64,000 bases of DNA from Nocardia sp. CDC159 (lineage in GTDB: Bacteria; Actinomycetota; Actinomycetes; Mycobacteriales; Mycobacteriaceae), in assembly GCF_023740735.1 (NCBI RefSeq), contig NZ_JAMRXH010000001.1, forward strand, positions 248,001-312,000, written 5' to 3'. This document shows, piece after piece, positions 36,157-44,563 of the stretch. Positions within the stretch are counted from its first letter, which is position 1, and every line of letters starts with the position of its first letter. The translations under genes and the position numbers were made by a program. The notes beneath the pieces are model-generated. The model worked only from the letters and a program-made list of their open reading frames with translations. It was not told where the DNA came from and did not search any database.

Positions 36157-36850
36157 GCCGGGCCTGCAATCCGTCGAGCACACAGAGCAATCCGAAATCG
36201 AAGGCCACCGCCCGCGCGGTGGTCACGTCCTGCGGACCGACACTCTCGTAGTCCGCGACGATCTCCGGATACTGTTGGCCCGCGAGCTGGTTCATGGCGC
36301 TTCGCATGCCGTCGATGTCGTAGTCCTCGACCCGGCCCATCGACTGCGTCATCGCGACCTCCGGAATCACCTGGCCGAAGACGAAACTGATCAGCGTGCT
36401 GTTGGCGTAGTAGACGTCCATGTCGACGAATCCGGCCGCGACGAACATCCGGCGCATCGCATCGGTGAGGGCGAAGGCGTTGGGTCCCACGCTCGGTAGC
36501 CGTCCGATCAGACCGGCCATCCACGGATGCGCGCGCATGGTCGCGCGCAGACTGTAGACCACCCTCGACGAGGCCTCGCGCCACGACATGCGCTCGGGAT
36601 CCGGTAGTTCGACCTCGCCCCACGCCTGGTCCAGCGCCAGCTCCAGCAGCTCGTCCTTGTTGGCCACATACCAGTACAGGCTCGTCGCCCCCGCGCCCAG
36701 CCTGGCCCCGAGCTTGCGCATGCTCAGCGCGTCCAGCCCCTCGGCGTCGAGCAGTTCCACGGCCGCGGCCACGATCTGCTCGCGCCGCAGGCCGGAGGTC
36801 TTGGGCTGGCGCGGTGGGCGCAGCCACACGGAGGAGAACGGCTTGGTCAC
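36101..36850 (-). CDS. TetR-family regulator (TetR_C-domain, tetracycline-repressor-like)
   Basis: 249 residues. DNA-binding region LRREQIVAAAVELLDAEGLD, ALSMRKLGARLGAGATSLYW (about 21-62) and NKDELLELALDQAWGE match classical TetR. The C-domain contains HPWMAGLIGRLPSVGPNAFA and VYYANSTLISFVFGQVI. GTG 36850 is the start. It diverges from an MFS drug-exporter gene with a perfect inverted repeat between them, the arrangement of a ligand-induced efflux system. Confidence 0.88.
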   Translation of the reverse strand: MTKPFSSVWLRPPRQPKTSGLRREQIVAAAVELLDAEGLDALSMRKLGARLGAGATSLYWYVANKDELLELALDQAWGEVELPDPERMSWREASSRVVYSLRATMRAHPWMAGLIGRLPSVGPNAFALTDAMRRMFVAAGFVDMDVYYANSTLISFVFGQVIPEVAMTQSMGRVEDYDIDGMRSAMNQLAGQQYPEIVADYESVGPQDVTTARAVAFDFGLLCVLDGLQARLNSTAPARPRTPRQPDPR

Positions 36851-36868
36851 CCCATCACCTTAATTCTC

Positions 36869-36905
36869 TCGCACACTGTTCCAGTTTTATCGTACGCTGT
36901 GCGAG
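36869..36905. promoter_or_regulatory. Operator for the TetR/MFS divergent pair
   Basis: CTCGCACA (36869-36876) and TGTGCGAG (36898-36905) are exact reverse complements 21 bp apart. A further half-site TGTACGAG follows at 36919-36926, inside the first codons of the exporter gene. The 3' copy overlaps the exporter's GTG start, so repressor binding would block initiation directly. Confidence 0.55.
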
Positions 36906-38380
36906 TGAAATCGAACGATGTACGAGTAGCAGCCGCCGAAATCGCCCGCGATCCGCGTCGCTGGTGGGTACTGGGCGTGCTGTGCCTGTCGGTGCTGGTG
37001 ATCGGGCTCGACAGCACCGTGCTCAATCTCGCGATCCCGTCGCTGATCCGGGAACTCGACGCCACCCCGGCCGACATCCAGTGGATCCTCGACGCCTATG
37101 TGCTGGTCTTCGCCGGCCTGCTGCTCACCGCGGGCAGCCTGTCCGACCGGTTCGGCCGCCGCCTGGCGCTGATCACCGGACTGGCGATCTTCGGCGCGGC
37201 GTCGCTGTTCGCGGTGCTGGCGACCGAACCGTGGCAGGTGATCGCCGCCCGCGCCGCCATGGGTGTGGGCGGGTCGGTACTCATGCCCTCGACGCTGTCG
37301 ATCATGATGACCACCTTCGCCGAGGACGAGCGCCGCAAGGCGATGGCGGCCTGGTCGACGGTGTCCATGGTCAGCATCGTGCTCGGCCCGACGCTGGGCG
37401 GATTCCTGCTCGAGCACTTCTGGTGGGGTTCGGTATTCCTGCTCAACATTCCGGTCGCGGTGCTCGCGATCGTCGCCGCGGTGGCGCTGATGCCGGAGAC
37501 CAAGGGCGATCAGCGTCCGGTGGATCCGGTGGGCGTGCTGCTGTCGATCGTCGCGTTGACGGCGACGGTGTATGTGATCATCGAGCGCGAGTGGAATCTC
37601 GGTGTGATCGCGCTCGCGGTGGTCGCCGCCCTGGCGTTCACGTTCTGGGAGTCGCGTTCGGCGCATCCGATGCTGCCGCTGGCGGTGTTCCGCAGCCGCG
37701 ACTTCACCGGCACCTGTCTGACCTTGCTGCTCATGGTGTTCGGCATGGGTGCGGTGATGCTGATGCTCACCCAGTACCTGCAGTTCGTGCTCGGGTTCGG
37801 GCCGATGAAGGCGGGTCTGGCGCTGCTGCCGTTCGCGGTGGCGTCCACGGTGTGCAACGGGCTGGGCGCGACGCTGGGCAAGACGCTGAGCAACAAGACG
37901 CTGATCGTCTCGGGCCTGGTGGTGATGGCGGCCGCCTTCGTCATCCTGGCCAATGCCGACGGCTACCTGTGGGTGCTGGGCTCGATGCTGGTCATGGGCA
38001 TCGGCGGGGGTCTGGCCGGTCCGGCCGCCTACGCCGCCATCATGAGCGCCATCCCGCTCGAGCACGCGGGCGTCGGCTCGGCCATGAACGACACCATCCA
38101 GCAGGTCGGCCTGGCCATCAGCATCGCCATCCTGGGCAGTGTGCTGGCGGGGGTGTTCACCGACAACATGCCCGCGGATGTGCCTGCGGCGGCACGGGAT
38201 TCGATCGGCGCGGCCTTCCAGCTCGGCTACACCGAACCGGCCAAATCGGCGTTCACCACCGCCATGGCCTACGGCTCGTGGATCAGCGCGGGATTCGCCC
38301 TGGCCGCCGCCGCGCTCGGCACGATCCTGCTGCGCAACCGCAGGCCCGTCCCGGCGCCGGAGCCCACGGCGGCGCCCTAG
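36899..38380 (+). CDS. MFS multidrug exporter, DHA2 (14-segment) type
   Basis: 493 residues with about fourteen membrane segments. Motif A is visible as GSLSDRFGRRLALITG. Motif C-like GPTLGGFLLEHFWWG and the DHA2 opening LDSTVLNLAIPSLIRELDAT are present, as is WILDAYVLVFAGLLL. Such proteins expel drugs or dyes using the proton gradient. The GTG at 36899 is used; GTG 36905 is an alternative. It is divergent from and probably repressed by the TetR gene. Confidence 0.88.
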   Translation: MRVKSNDVRVAAAEIARDPRRWWVLGVLCLSVLVIGLDSTVLNLAIPSLIRELDATPADIQWILDAYVLVFAGLLLTAGSLSDRFGRRLALITGLAIFGAASLFAVLATEPWQVIAARAAMGVGGSVLMPSTLSIMMTTFAEDERRKAMAAWSTVSMVSIVLGPTLGGFLLEHFWWGSVFLLNIPVAVLAIVAAVALMPETKGDQRPVDPVGVLLSIVALTATVYVIIEREWNLGVIALAVVAALAFTFWESRSAHPMLPLAVFRSRDFTGTCLTLLLMVFGMGAVMLMLTQYLQFVLGFGPMKAGLALLPFAVASTVCNGLGATLGKTLSNKTLIVSGLVVMAAAFVILANADGYLWVLGSMLVMGIGGGLAGPAAYAAIMSAIPLEHAGVGSAMNDTIQQVGLAISIAILGSVLAGVFTDNMPADVPAAARDSIGAAFQLGYTEPAKSAFTTAMAYGSWISAGFALAAAALGTILLRNRRPVPAPEPTAAP

Positions 38381-38392
38381 CGTGGGGCCGAG

Positions 38393-38412
38393 ATACCCCA
38401 GGTTAGGGGTAT
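38393..38412. promoter_or_regulatory. CsoR-like palindrome upstream of unknown gene
   Basis: ATACCCC (38393-38399) and GGGGTAT (38406-38412) form a perfect 7-bp inverted repeat with a 6-nt AT-containing spacer, 27 bp before the GTG at 38440. Copper-sensing CsoR-type repressors bind TACCC/GGGTA-type palindromes, so copper control of the next gene is a hypothesis. A terminator hairpin for the MFS gene, whose stop is 12 bp away, is the alternative. Confidence 0.45.
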
Positions 38413-38439
38413 GGACGAGGGGCGGCGAGCATCGATAAC

Positions 38440-39453
38440 GTGCGGTCCGTGATCAACGGGACGACCGAATTCCTCCACGCCCTAACGGAATTCGAACGGG
38501 CGGTGGCCGGCGGCGATACCGCGGCCACCGCCGTCGCGCACCGCGCCCTGACGCGTGCCTTCGCCGGTGCGAGCGCCTTCGAGCTCACCCGCGGCGGCCC
38601 GCGCCTGGCCGTCCTGCTCGACGACGTGCCGTTCGATCTGCGGGCCGACACCGCCGTCCTGATCGCCGGCTGCGTGCACCGCGGCGCCCGCGCGCTCGAC
38701 TGCTGGTCGCCGGTGCTGCGCCTGCTCGCCGAAACCCTCGCCGACGCGGCGATTTTCGCGCAGACGTGGCGCGATCTGTGGCGGGAGCGGCTCCCGGATC
38801 CGCAGGGCGAGCCGCGGCGGGATCTGGCGCACATCTGCGGCGCCGACGCCACCACGGCCTGGTTCGCGCTCGATCGCTGGGTTCGGGCCGGGCTGGCGCT
38901 GCTGCAGCACGCCGAGGTCCGCCGCGCCGCCGGGCCGCGCCTGCGGGCCACGCTGAGCGAGCTGCACAGCGAACTCGCCGACACCGCGAACCGGTGGTAC
39001 AAGCCGCTGGCCTTCGTGCTGGCGGTGCTCGACGACGAACCGCTGGTGATCCTGCACCGCCCGACCCGCACCGGATATCGGTTGCGCCTGCACGGGATCG
39101 GCGACAACTTCCAACTGCACACCCTGCTGGCCGACGCCCTCATCGGCGGCGGACATCTGCCTGGCGAGCCGCCCTCGGCCGAGGCGGTCGCGGTGTGCCG
39201 GACCACCCCGGGCACGGCCGACACCCACGGGTCCTTCGACTTCAGCGGCCCCGACGGCGGCCGCATCCGCGACGACGGCATCCCCTCCGACATTCCGGTG
39301 CTCGAGGGCGAGCGGCTGCTGGTCCTGGATTCGCCGCGGCATCCACGGCGCTGGCGCGCCGGACGCTATTTCCCGTGCATGCCCGGCGATCTCGCCCTCG
39401 AACGGGCGCTGTCGGCCGAGGAGGTCACCGCCCGATTCGAAGGTATTCGCTAG
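38440..39453 (+). CDS. Hypothetical protein, 337 aa
   Basis: A soluble Arg/Ala/Leu-rich protein without signal peptide or recognised motif. The N-terminal ~170 residues look all-helical (FLHALTEFERAVAGGDTAAT, HRGARALDCWSPVLRLLAE). The C-terminal half is more beta-rich and contains VLHRPTRTGYRLRLHGIGDN-like text, GTADTHGSFDFSGPDGGRIR, LDSPRHPRRWRAGRYFPC and MPGDLALERAL. The later part could be a ligand-binding or cofactor domain. Codon bias is normal for this genome. The CsoR-like palindrome in front is the only regulatory hint. Confidence 0.6.
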   Translation: MRSVINGTTEFLHALTEFERAVAGGDTAATAVAHRALTRAFAGASAFELTRGGPRLAVLLDDVPFDLRADTAVLIAGCVHRGARALDCWSPVLRLLAETLADAAIFAQTWRDLWRERLPDPQGEPRRDLAHICGADATTAWFALDRWVRAGLALLQHAEVRRAAGPRLRATLSELHSELADTANRWYKPLAFVLAVLDDEPLVILHRPTRTGYRLRLHGIGDNFQLHTLLADALIGGGHLPGEPPSAEAVAVCRTTPGTADTHGSFDFSGPDGGRIRDDGIPSDIPVLEGERLLVLDSPRHPRRWRAGRYFPCMPGDLALERALSAEEVTARFEGIR

Positions 39454-39652
39454 CGCCGCGGCCGGTTCGCCGATCGACGGTCAACTTTGCCCGAACTCAC
39501 GCTGTCGCCGAAATCCGGTCCCGGACAAGAAAATCGACGCGTTGGCGAACCCGATGCCCGGTTCGACCGGTACGCTCACATGGCCCATCCGGGTGCGGGC
39601 GCGCCCGTCCCGGATCGAATGGGGAGGTTTCGAAGTAACAAGGGAGACAACC
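39454..39652. other. Intergenic region before the cold-shock gene
   Basis: About 200 bp with no convincing gene. It should contain the promoter for the cold-shock gene; a purine-rich stretch (GGGGAGG, 39621-39627) and AAGGGAGA (39639-39646) precede a doubtful small frame at 39653. No RNA gene was recognised. Confidence 0.4.
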
Positions 39653-39856
39653 GTGTTGGGTACCACGTACCCGCGGGCGGTTCCGACCGCCGGGGCCGTG
39701 CCGGTCCCCGGGACGGTCTGGCCGAGCGAGCAGCCCTCCGACAGCGCCGCGAAGGGGTCGATTCGTCGCGGAAGGCACTTTCGCTCAACACCGAACGGAA
39801 CCCGACCAGGGTGGATAGAGTGCACTGATAGGGACGGCGACGAGGAGCGGGTGTAG
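39653..39856 (+). CDS. Doubtful small ORF, 67 aa, ahead of the cold-shock gene
   Basis: GTG 39653 follows AAGGGAGA at good spacing and encodes VLGTTYPRAVPTAGAVPVPG and on to a TAG at 39854 that abuts the next GTG. The first ~35 codons have genome-like GC-rich third positions; the last ~30 do not (TCA, ACA, CCA, ATA, ACT, GAT). It may be a true upstream peptide, a degraded gene, or just 5' leader of the cold-shock mRNA. Confidence 0.25.
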   Translation: MLGTTYPRAVPTAGAVPVPGTVWPSEQPSDSAAKGSIRRGRHFRSTPNGTRPGWIECTDRDGDEERV

Positions 39857-40240
39857 GTGTCGATAGGGAAATTGGTGTCCTTCGATAGTTCTCGGGGGTT
39901 CGGCTTCATCCGCCCGGAAGACGGTGGCCCCGACGTGTTCGTACACGTGAACGACATCGGATTGGACGAGGACGAACTGCGGCAGGGGCGGGTGTTCGAA
40001 TTCGAGGTGACCGAGGGTGATCGTGGACCGAAGGCGGTCAATCTGACCGCGGTCGGCGGAGCGCCCGCGCCGCGCCATCGCGGTAATCGCAATTCCGCTC
40101 AGCTCACCGCCGCCGAGCACAAACGGCTGATCACCGAGCTGCTGCTGGACGCGAGCCCGGCGCTCACGGCCGGGGAAATTCTCACGATTCGCGATCGTTT
40201 GACCGCCTTCGCCGATCAGCACGGGTGGCTCGACAGCTAG
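39857..40240 (+). CDS. Cold-shock-domain protein with C-terminal extension
   Basis: 127 residues. Residues 1-65 form a cold-shock OB-fold with the RNA-binding motif RGFGFIRPEDGG (RNP1-like) and PDVFVHVNDIG (RNP2-like). About 60 residues are added, with AAEHKRLITELLLDASPALT and IRDRLTAFADQHGWLDS, predicted helical. Typical CspA is about 67 residues, so this belongs to the longer actinobacterial type. It likely binds single-stranded nucleic acid. GTG 39857 directly follows the preceding TAG. LigC/Prim-Pol genes follow after 87 bp; a shared role with them is unproven. Confidence 0.82.
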   Translation: MSIGKLVSFDSSRGFGFIRPEDGGPDVFVHVNDIGLDEDELRQGRVFEFEVTEGDRGPKAVNLTAVGGAPAPRHRGNRNSAQLTAAEHKRLITELLLDASPALTAGEILTIRDRLTAFADQHGWLDS

Positions 40241-40327
40241 CGGAATACGATCTTGCTGGAAGTGCGGGCGATGAATTACGCGCGCTCGCACCGTCCCCAT
40301 GGAGGACAACTTCTTCAGGAGGATCGT

Positions 40328-41419
40328 GTGGACCTGCCCGTCATGCCGCCCGTGAAACCGATGCTGGCCAAATCCGCATCGGAGCTTCCGCGCGATCCCC
40401 AGCTGTATTACGAACCGAAATGGGACGGTTTCCGCTGCATCGTGTTCCGCGACGGCGACGAGGTCGAGCTCGGTTCTCGCAACGACCGGCCGCTGACCCG
40501 CTATTTTCCGGAGCTGGTGGAGTTGCTGCGGTCCGAGCTACCGGCCAAGTGCGTCATCGACGGCGAGGTGGTCGTGGTCACCGAACAGGGCCTGGACTTC
40601 GACACCCTGCAGCAGCGGCTGCATCCGGCGGCCTCGCGGGTCAACAAGCTGGCCGCCGAGACCCCGGCCAGCTTCGTCGCCTTCGACCTGCTGGCCCTGG
40701 GTGATCAGGATCTGACCGAGCAGCCGTTCGCCGAGCGGCGGCGGCTGCTCGAGACGATCGTCGGCGATTCCGTGCCGCGACTGCATCTGACCCCCCTGAC
40801 CTCCGATCCGGACCGGGCCCAGGACTGGTTCACCCGTTTCGAGGGCGCGGGCTTCGACGGGGTCATGGTCAAGGCCACCGATCTGCCGTATCTGCAGGAC
40901 AAACGGGTGATGATCAAGGTCAAGCACGAGCGCACCGCCGACTGCGTGGTCGCCGGATTCCGCTGGCACAAGGACGGACAGGGCGTGGGGTCGCTGCTGC
41001 TGGGGCTCTACGACGACGACGGGCGGCTGCATCATGTCGGCGTGGCCTCGAGTTTCACCGCCGCGCGCCGGCGGGAACTGGTCGAGGAGCTGGCCCCGCT
41101 GCGCGAGAACGCGCTGGCCGACCATCCCTGGCGCGACTGGGCCGACGCCGCCGCGCAGGCCAAGGCCGAGGGGAAGATGCCGGGCGGGGTGAGCCGCTGG
41201 ACGGGCGGCAAGGACCTGTCGTGGGAGGCACTGCGGCCGGAGCTGGTCGCCGAGGTCCGCTACGAACACGTGATGGCCGGTCGATTACGGCACGGCGGGC
41301 GGCTGGTCCGCTTCCGCGACGACCGCACCCCCGAATCGTGCACCTACGCCCAGCTCGACGAGGTCGCACCCGCCGAACTGGCCGATATCTTCGCCGAGGC
41401 GAGGGGGGCCGCCTCGTGA
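40328..41419 (+). CDS. ligC: ATP-dependent DNA ligase LigC
   Basis: 363 residues, the length of mycobacterial LigC (about 358). Motif I is YEPKWDGFRCIVF with the adenylated lysine. LGSRNDRPLTRYFPELVELL, VIDGEVVVV (III), GFDGVMVKA (IV) and VMIKVKHER (V) follow, then an OB domain with VAGFRWHKDGQGVGSLLLGL. GTG 40328 is placed behind AGGAGG (40318-40323). Its TGA overlaps the GTG of the polymerase gene (GTGA), matching the ligC/Prim-PolC pairing known in mycobacteria, where the two work in gap-filling and excision repair. Confidence 0.92.
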   Translation: MDLPVMPPVKPMLAKSASELPRDPQLYYEPKWDGFRCIVFRDGDEVELGSRNDRPLTRYFPELVELLRSELPAKCVIDGEVVVVTEQGLDFDTLQQRLHPAASRVNKLAAETPASFVAFDLLALGDQDLTEQPFAERRRLLETIVGDSVPRLHLTPLTSDPDRAQDWFTRFEGAGFDGVMVKATDLPYLQDKRVMIKVKHERTADCVVAGFRWHKDGQGVGSLLLGLYDDDGRLHHVGVASSFTAARRRELVEELAPLRENALADHPWRDWADAAAQAKAEGKMPGGVSRWTGGKDLSWEALRPELVAEVRYEHVMAGRLRHGGRLVRFRDDRTPESCTYAQLDEVAPAELADIFAEARGAAS

Positions 41420-42471
41420 GCAAGTCGATCGAGATCGAGGTCGACGGTCGAGTCGTTGCGATCAGCAATCCGGACAAGATCTATTTTCCCGAGCGCGGCG
41501 AGACCAAACTGGATCTGGTCCGCTACTACCAGGCCGTGGCCGAACCCATCCTGCGCACGCTGCGCGATCGCCCCGTCCTGCTGGAGCGCTATCCCGACGG
41601 GGCGGGCGGCAAGTCGTGGTTCCAGAAGCGGGTCCCCAAATCGGTGCCCGACTGGTTGCAGACCACGGTGGTGTCCACCCCCAACGGCACCACCAGCGAC
41701 GCCCTCGTCGCCGCCGACCTCGCCCACCTGCTGTGGGCGGTCAACCTGGGCTGCTTGGGATTTCACGTCTGGCCCACCCACGCGGGCGCGGCCGAGCGCA
41801 GCACCGCGCCCGCGGTGCACGACGCGGCCGGAGCGCTCCTGCCGCCCACCGGGGTCACCGACGAACTGCGCATCGACCTCGACCCCTCCCCCGGCATCGG
41901 CTTCGACGACCTTCGCCGCGCCGCCATCTTGACCCGAGACCTGTTCTCCGAGTTGGGCATCGACGCCCGCATCAAAACCTCCGGCTCCCGCGGCCTGCAC
42001 ATCTACGTCCTGCTGGAACCGCGCTGGGACGGCTACCAGGTCCGCGCCGCCTCGGTGGCCCTGGCCCGCGAACTCGAACGCCGCCACCCCGACCTCATCA
42101 CCGCCCAGTGGTGGAAGGAGCAACGCGGTCGCCGAGTCTTCGTCGACTACAACCAGAACGCCCCGCACCGAACGGTTTTCGGCGCCTGGTGCGTCCGCCC
42201 CAAGGTGGGCGGGCAGGTCTCCACCCCCCTCGCCTGGGACGAACTCGACGCCATCTCCCCCGACGAGCTCACCCTCGCCACGGTTCCCGCCCGCGTCGCC
42301 GCCCTCGGCGACCCCTGGGCCGATCGCGCCCCCCAATCCATCGAGCCGCTGCTGGACATGTCGCGGCGCGACCTGGATTCGGGTCTGATGGACGCCCCGT
42401 GGCCCCCGGTGTACCCGAAGATGCCCGACGAGCCGCCACGGGTGCAGCCGAGCAAGGCGCGCAAGAGCTGA
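41416..42471 (+). CDS. Prim-PolC (LigD polymerase-domain-like primase-polymerase)
   Basis: 351 residues forming an archaeo-eukaryotic primase fold as in the LigD polymerase domain. The metal-binding acidic pair is ELRIDLDPSPGIGF. The catalytic histidine region is TSGSRGLHIYVLLEP, and the third acidic site is RRVFVDYNQNAPHRT. The 5'-phosphate pocket probably involves WFQKRVPKSVPDW. It prefers ribonucleotides and fills short gaps before LigC seals. GTG 41416 overlaps ligC by 4 nt. No Ku gene is nearby, so this is the LigD-independent pair rather than the NHEJ operon. Confidence 0.9.
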   Translation: MSKSIEIEVDGRVVAISNPDKIYFPERGETKLDLVRYYQAVAEPILRTLRDRPVLLERYPDGAGGKSWFQKRVPKSVPDWLQTTVVSTPNGTTSDALVAADLAHLLWAVNLGCLGFHVWPTHAGAAERSTAPAVHDAAGALLPPTGVTDELRIDLDPSPGIGFDDLRRAAILTRDLFSELGIDARIKTSGSRGLHIYVLLEPRWDGYQVRAASVALARELERRHPDLITAQWWKEQRGRRVFVDYNQNAPHRTVFGAWCVRPKVGGQVSTPLAWDELDAISPDELTLATVPARVAALGDPWADRAPQSIEPLLDMSRRDLDSGLMDAPWPPVYPKMPDEPPRVQPSKARKS

Positions 42472-42525
42472 GCCGGCTTCACGAAAACCGTTCTGCCCCT
42501 GCGGTTCGACTGGTTGTATCGACCC

Positions 42526-43950
42526 ATGCGCGCTGATCGCCCCGTGGCCGTGCTCACCCCCGAACGCCGCACCATCGACGTCATCCCCGATGGTGAGCGG
42601 CACGGTCGGCCGGTCCATCAGTTCACGCTCTGGTTCGGGGCGAATATGCAGATCACCGCGATCGTGGACGGGGCGTTGGCGGTGATGTTCGGGGCGGATG
42701 CGGTGTGGGCGATCGGGGGGACGCTGGTGGGGAATGTCGTAGGCGGGGTGGTGATGGCGCTGCATTCGGCGCAGGGGCCGCGGCTGGGGTTGCCGCAGAT
42801 GATTTCCAGCCGGGCGCAGTTCGGCGTGCGGGGCGCGGTGGTACCGCTGGTGTTGGTGATCCTGATGTATCTGGGATTCGCGGCGACGGGAACGGTGCTG
42901 GCGGGGCAGGCGATCGGGAAGTTGCTGCACATCGACAATCGCGCGGTGGGGATCGTGCTGTTCGGGGGCCTCAGCGCGGTGGCCGCCGTGCTGGGGTATC
43001 GGTTGATCCATGTGGTGGGTCGGATCGCGTCGGTGGTCGGGATCGTCGGGTTCGGCTATCTGGCGGTGCGGTTGTTCACCGAATACGACGTGAGCGCGCA
43101 TCTGGGCGGGCGCGGGTTCGAGGCGGCGACCTTTCTGCTCGCGGTGTCGCTGAGCGCGAGCTGGCAGTTGACCTACGGGCCCTATGTCGCCGACTATTCG
43201 CGGTATCTGCCTCGAAATACCTCCGCGCGCAGCACATTCTGGTTCACCTTCGGCGGCACCGTACTCGGGGCGCAGTGGTCGATGACCTTCGGCGCGCTGC
43301 TGGCCGCCTGCGCGGGCAGATCGTTCACCACCGATCAGGTCGGCTTCATCGGCGCACTGGCCGGTCCCGCCGTCCTCGCGGCGCTGATCTACCTGGTGAT
43401 CGTCGTCGGCAAACTCACCATCAACGTGCTCAACGCCTACGGCGGATTCATGTCGACCCTCACCACGGTCACGGCCTTCGATCCGCGCACGAGCATCTCC
43501 CGCACCGCCCGCACGGCCTACATCCTCGGGTTCACCGCGCTGTCGGTGCTCATCGCCCTGGCCGCCAGCGCCGACTTCCTCGACAACTTCAAGAACTTCG
43601 TCCTCGTGCTGCTGCTGGTGTTCACCCCGTGGAGCACGATCAATCTCATCGACTACTACCTGATCTCGCGCGAACGCATCGACATCCCCGCCCTCTACGA
43701 TCCCCACGGCCGCTACGGTTCCTGGAACCTGCCCGCCCTGGGTTGCTACGCCCTGGGCATCGCCGCGCAGATCCCGTTCCTCGCCCAGAAGCTCTACACC
43801 GGACCGATCACCACGCTGTTGGGCGGGGCCGACCTCTCCTGGCTGGTGGGCATCCTCGTCACCGCCGCGGTCTACTATCCGCTCGCCACCCGCACCGACC
43901 GTTCGACCGGTCTCACACCGACGGTTCGATCTTCGGGAAGGTCGTCGTGA
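42526..43950 (+). CDS. NCS1-family nucleobase/cytosine permease
   Basis: 474 residues with twelve membrane segments. NCS1 features include FTLWFGANMQITAIVDGALA, SSRAQFGVRGAVVPLVLV and SASWQLTYGPYVADYSRYLP in the substrate region, with YGGFMSTLTTVTAF later. It would import cytosine, another purine/pyrimidine or a related compound with H+ or Na+. ATG 42526 is preferred over TTG 42514. It has no catabolic neighbour that reveals the substrate. The 3' end overlaps the convergent tetR gene by 38 bp. Confidence 0.85.
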   Translation: MRADRPVAVLTPERRTIDVIPDGERHGRPVHQFTLWFGANMQITAIVDGALAVMFGADAVWAIGGTLVGNVVGGVVMALHSAQGPRLGLPQMISSRAQFGVRGAVVPLVLVILMYLGFAATGTVLAGQAIGKLLHIDNRAVGIVLFGGLSAVAAVLGYRLIHVVGRIASVVGIVGFGYLAVRLFTEYDVSAHLGGRGFEAATFLLAVSLSASWQLTYGPYVADYSRYLPRNTSARSTFWFTFGGTVLGAQWSMTFGALLAACAGRSFTTDQVGFIGALAGPAVLAALIYLVIVVGKLTINVLNAYGGFMSTLTTVTAFDPRTSISRTARTAYILGFTALSVLIALAASADFLDNFKNFVLVLLLVFTPWSTINLIDYYLISRERIDIPALYDPHGRYGSWNLPALGCYALGIAAQIPFLAQKLYTGPITTLLGGADLSWLVGILVTAAVYYPLATRTDRSTGLTPTVRSSGRSS

Positions 43951-44563
43951 CCAGCGTCATCAGCATGTCGGCCAGCAGGTGATGCACCTGCTCGCGATCG
44001 AGTGAGCCGCGGGTGATCCATTCCCGCCCAGCGGCTTTCACCAGCCCGCCGTAGGCGCGCACCAGCGCGCGCAGCGCATCGCCGTGTGCCGCGCCGCCCA
44101 GCCCGACCATCTGCAGCATCCGGTCCGCGGCGGCGTCGTCGGCCTCGTCGAGGATGCGCTGCACCTCCGGATCGTCGCCGATGCCCTCGTGGCCGGTCAC
44201 CTTGACCCAGGTGCTGCCGTGCTCGCCGATGGTGTCGAGCAGCCAGGCCACACTGGCGTCCACCCGTTCGCGGGTGGTGCCGGTGGGCGCGACCATCTGG
44301 CCGGGGCGCGGCAGGGTCACCATCCGGCGCACGACCGCCAGGTACAGGTCGCGCTTGTTGCCGAAGTAGTGGTTGATCAACCCGCGGGCCACACCCGCGC
44401 GCTGGGCGAGTTCGGCCGTGGACACCGCCGCGTAGGGGCGCTCGCCGAACATGGCGATGGCGCATTCGAGGATCTGCGCCCGCCGTTCGTCGGGTTCGAG
44501 CCGACGCCGGCGCGCGGTCGCGTCGGTGTCGGGCAGCGTCGTCGTATCAGAGTGAGCGGGCAA
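43913..44563 (-). CDS. TetR-family regulator downstream of acyl-CoA dehydrogenase
   Basis: 216 residues. DNA-binding region RRAQILECAIAMFGERPYAA, VSTAELAQRAGVARGLINHY (about 25-65), then FGNKRDLYLAVVRRM. The C-domain has ALVRAYGGLVKAAGREWITR, a pattern seen in actinobacterial TetR proteins of lipid metabolism. TTG 44563 lies inside the last codons of the acyl-CoA dehydrogenase gene (17-bp overlap), so both are in one operon. Candidate operator: the palindrome at 45747-45761 in front of the dehydrogenase. Confidence 0.85.
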   Translation of the reverse strand: MPAHSDTTTLPDTDATARRRRLEPDERRAQILECAIAMFGERPYAAVSTAELAQRAGVARGLINHYFGNKRDLYLAVVRRMVTLPRPGQMVAPTGTTRERVDASVAWLLDTIGEHGSTWVKVTGHEGIGDDPEVQRILDEADDAAADRMLQMVGLGGAAHGDALRALVRAYGGLVKAAGREWITRGSLDREQVHHLLADMLMTLVTTTFPKIEPSV

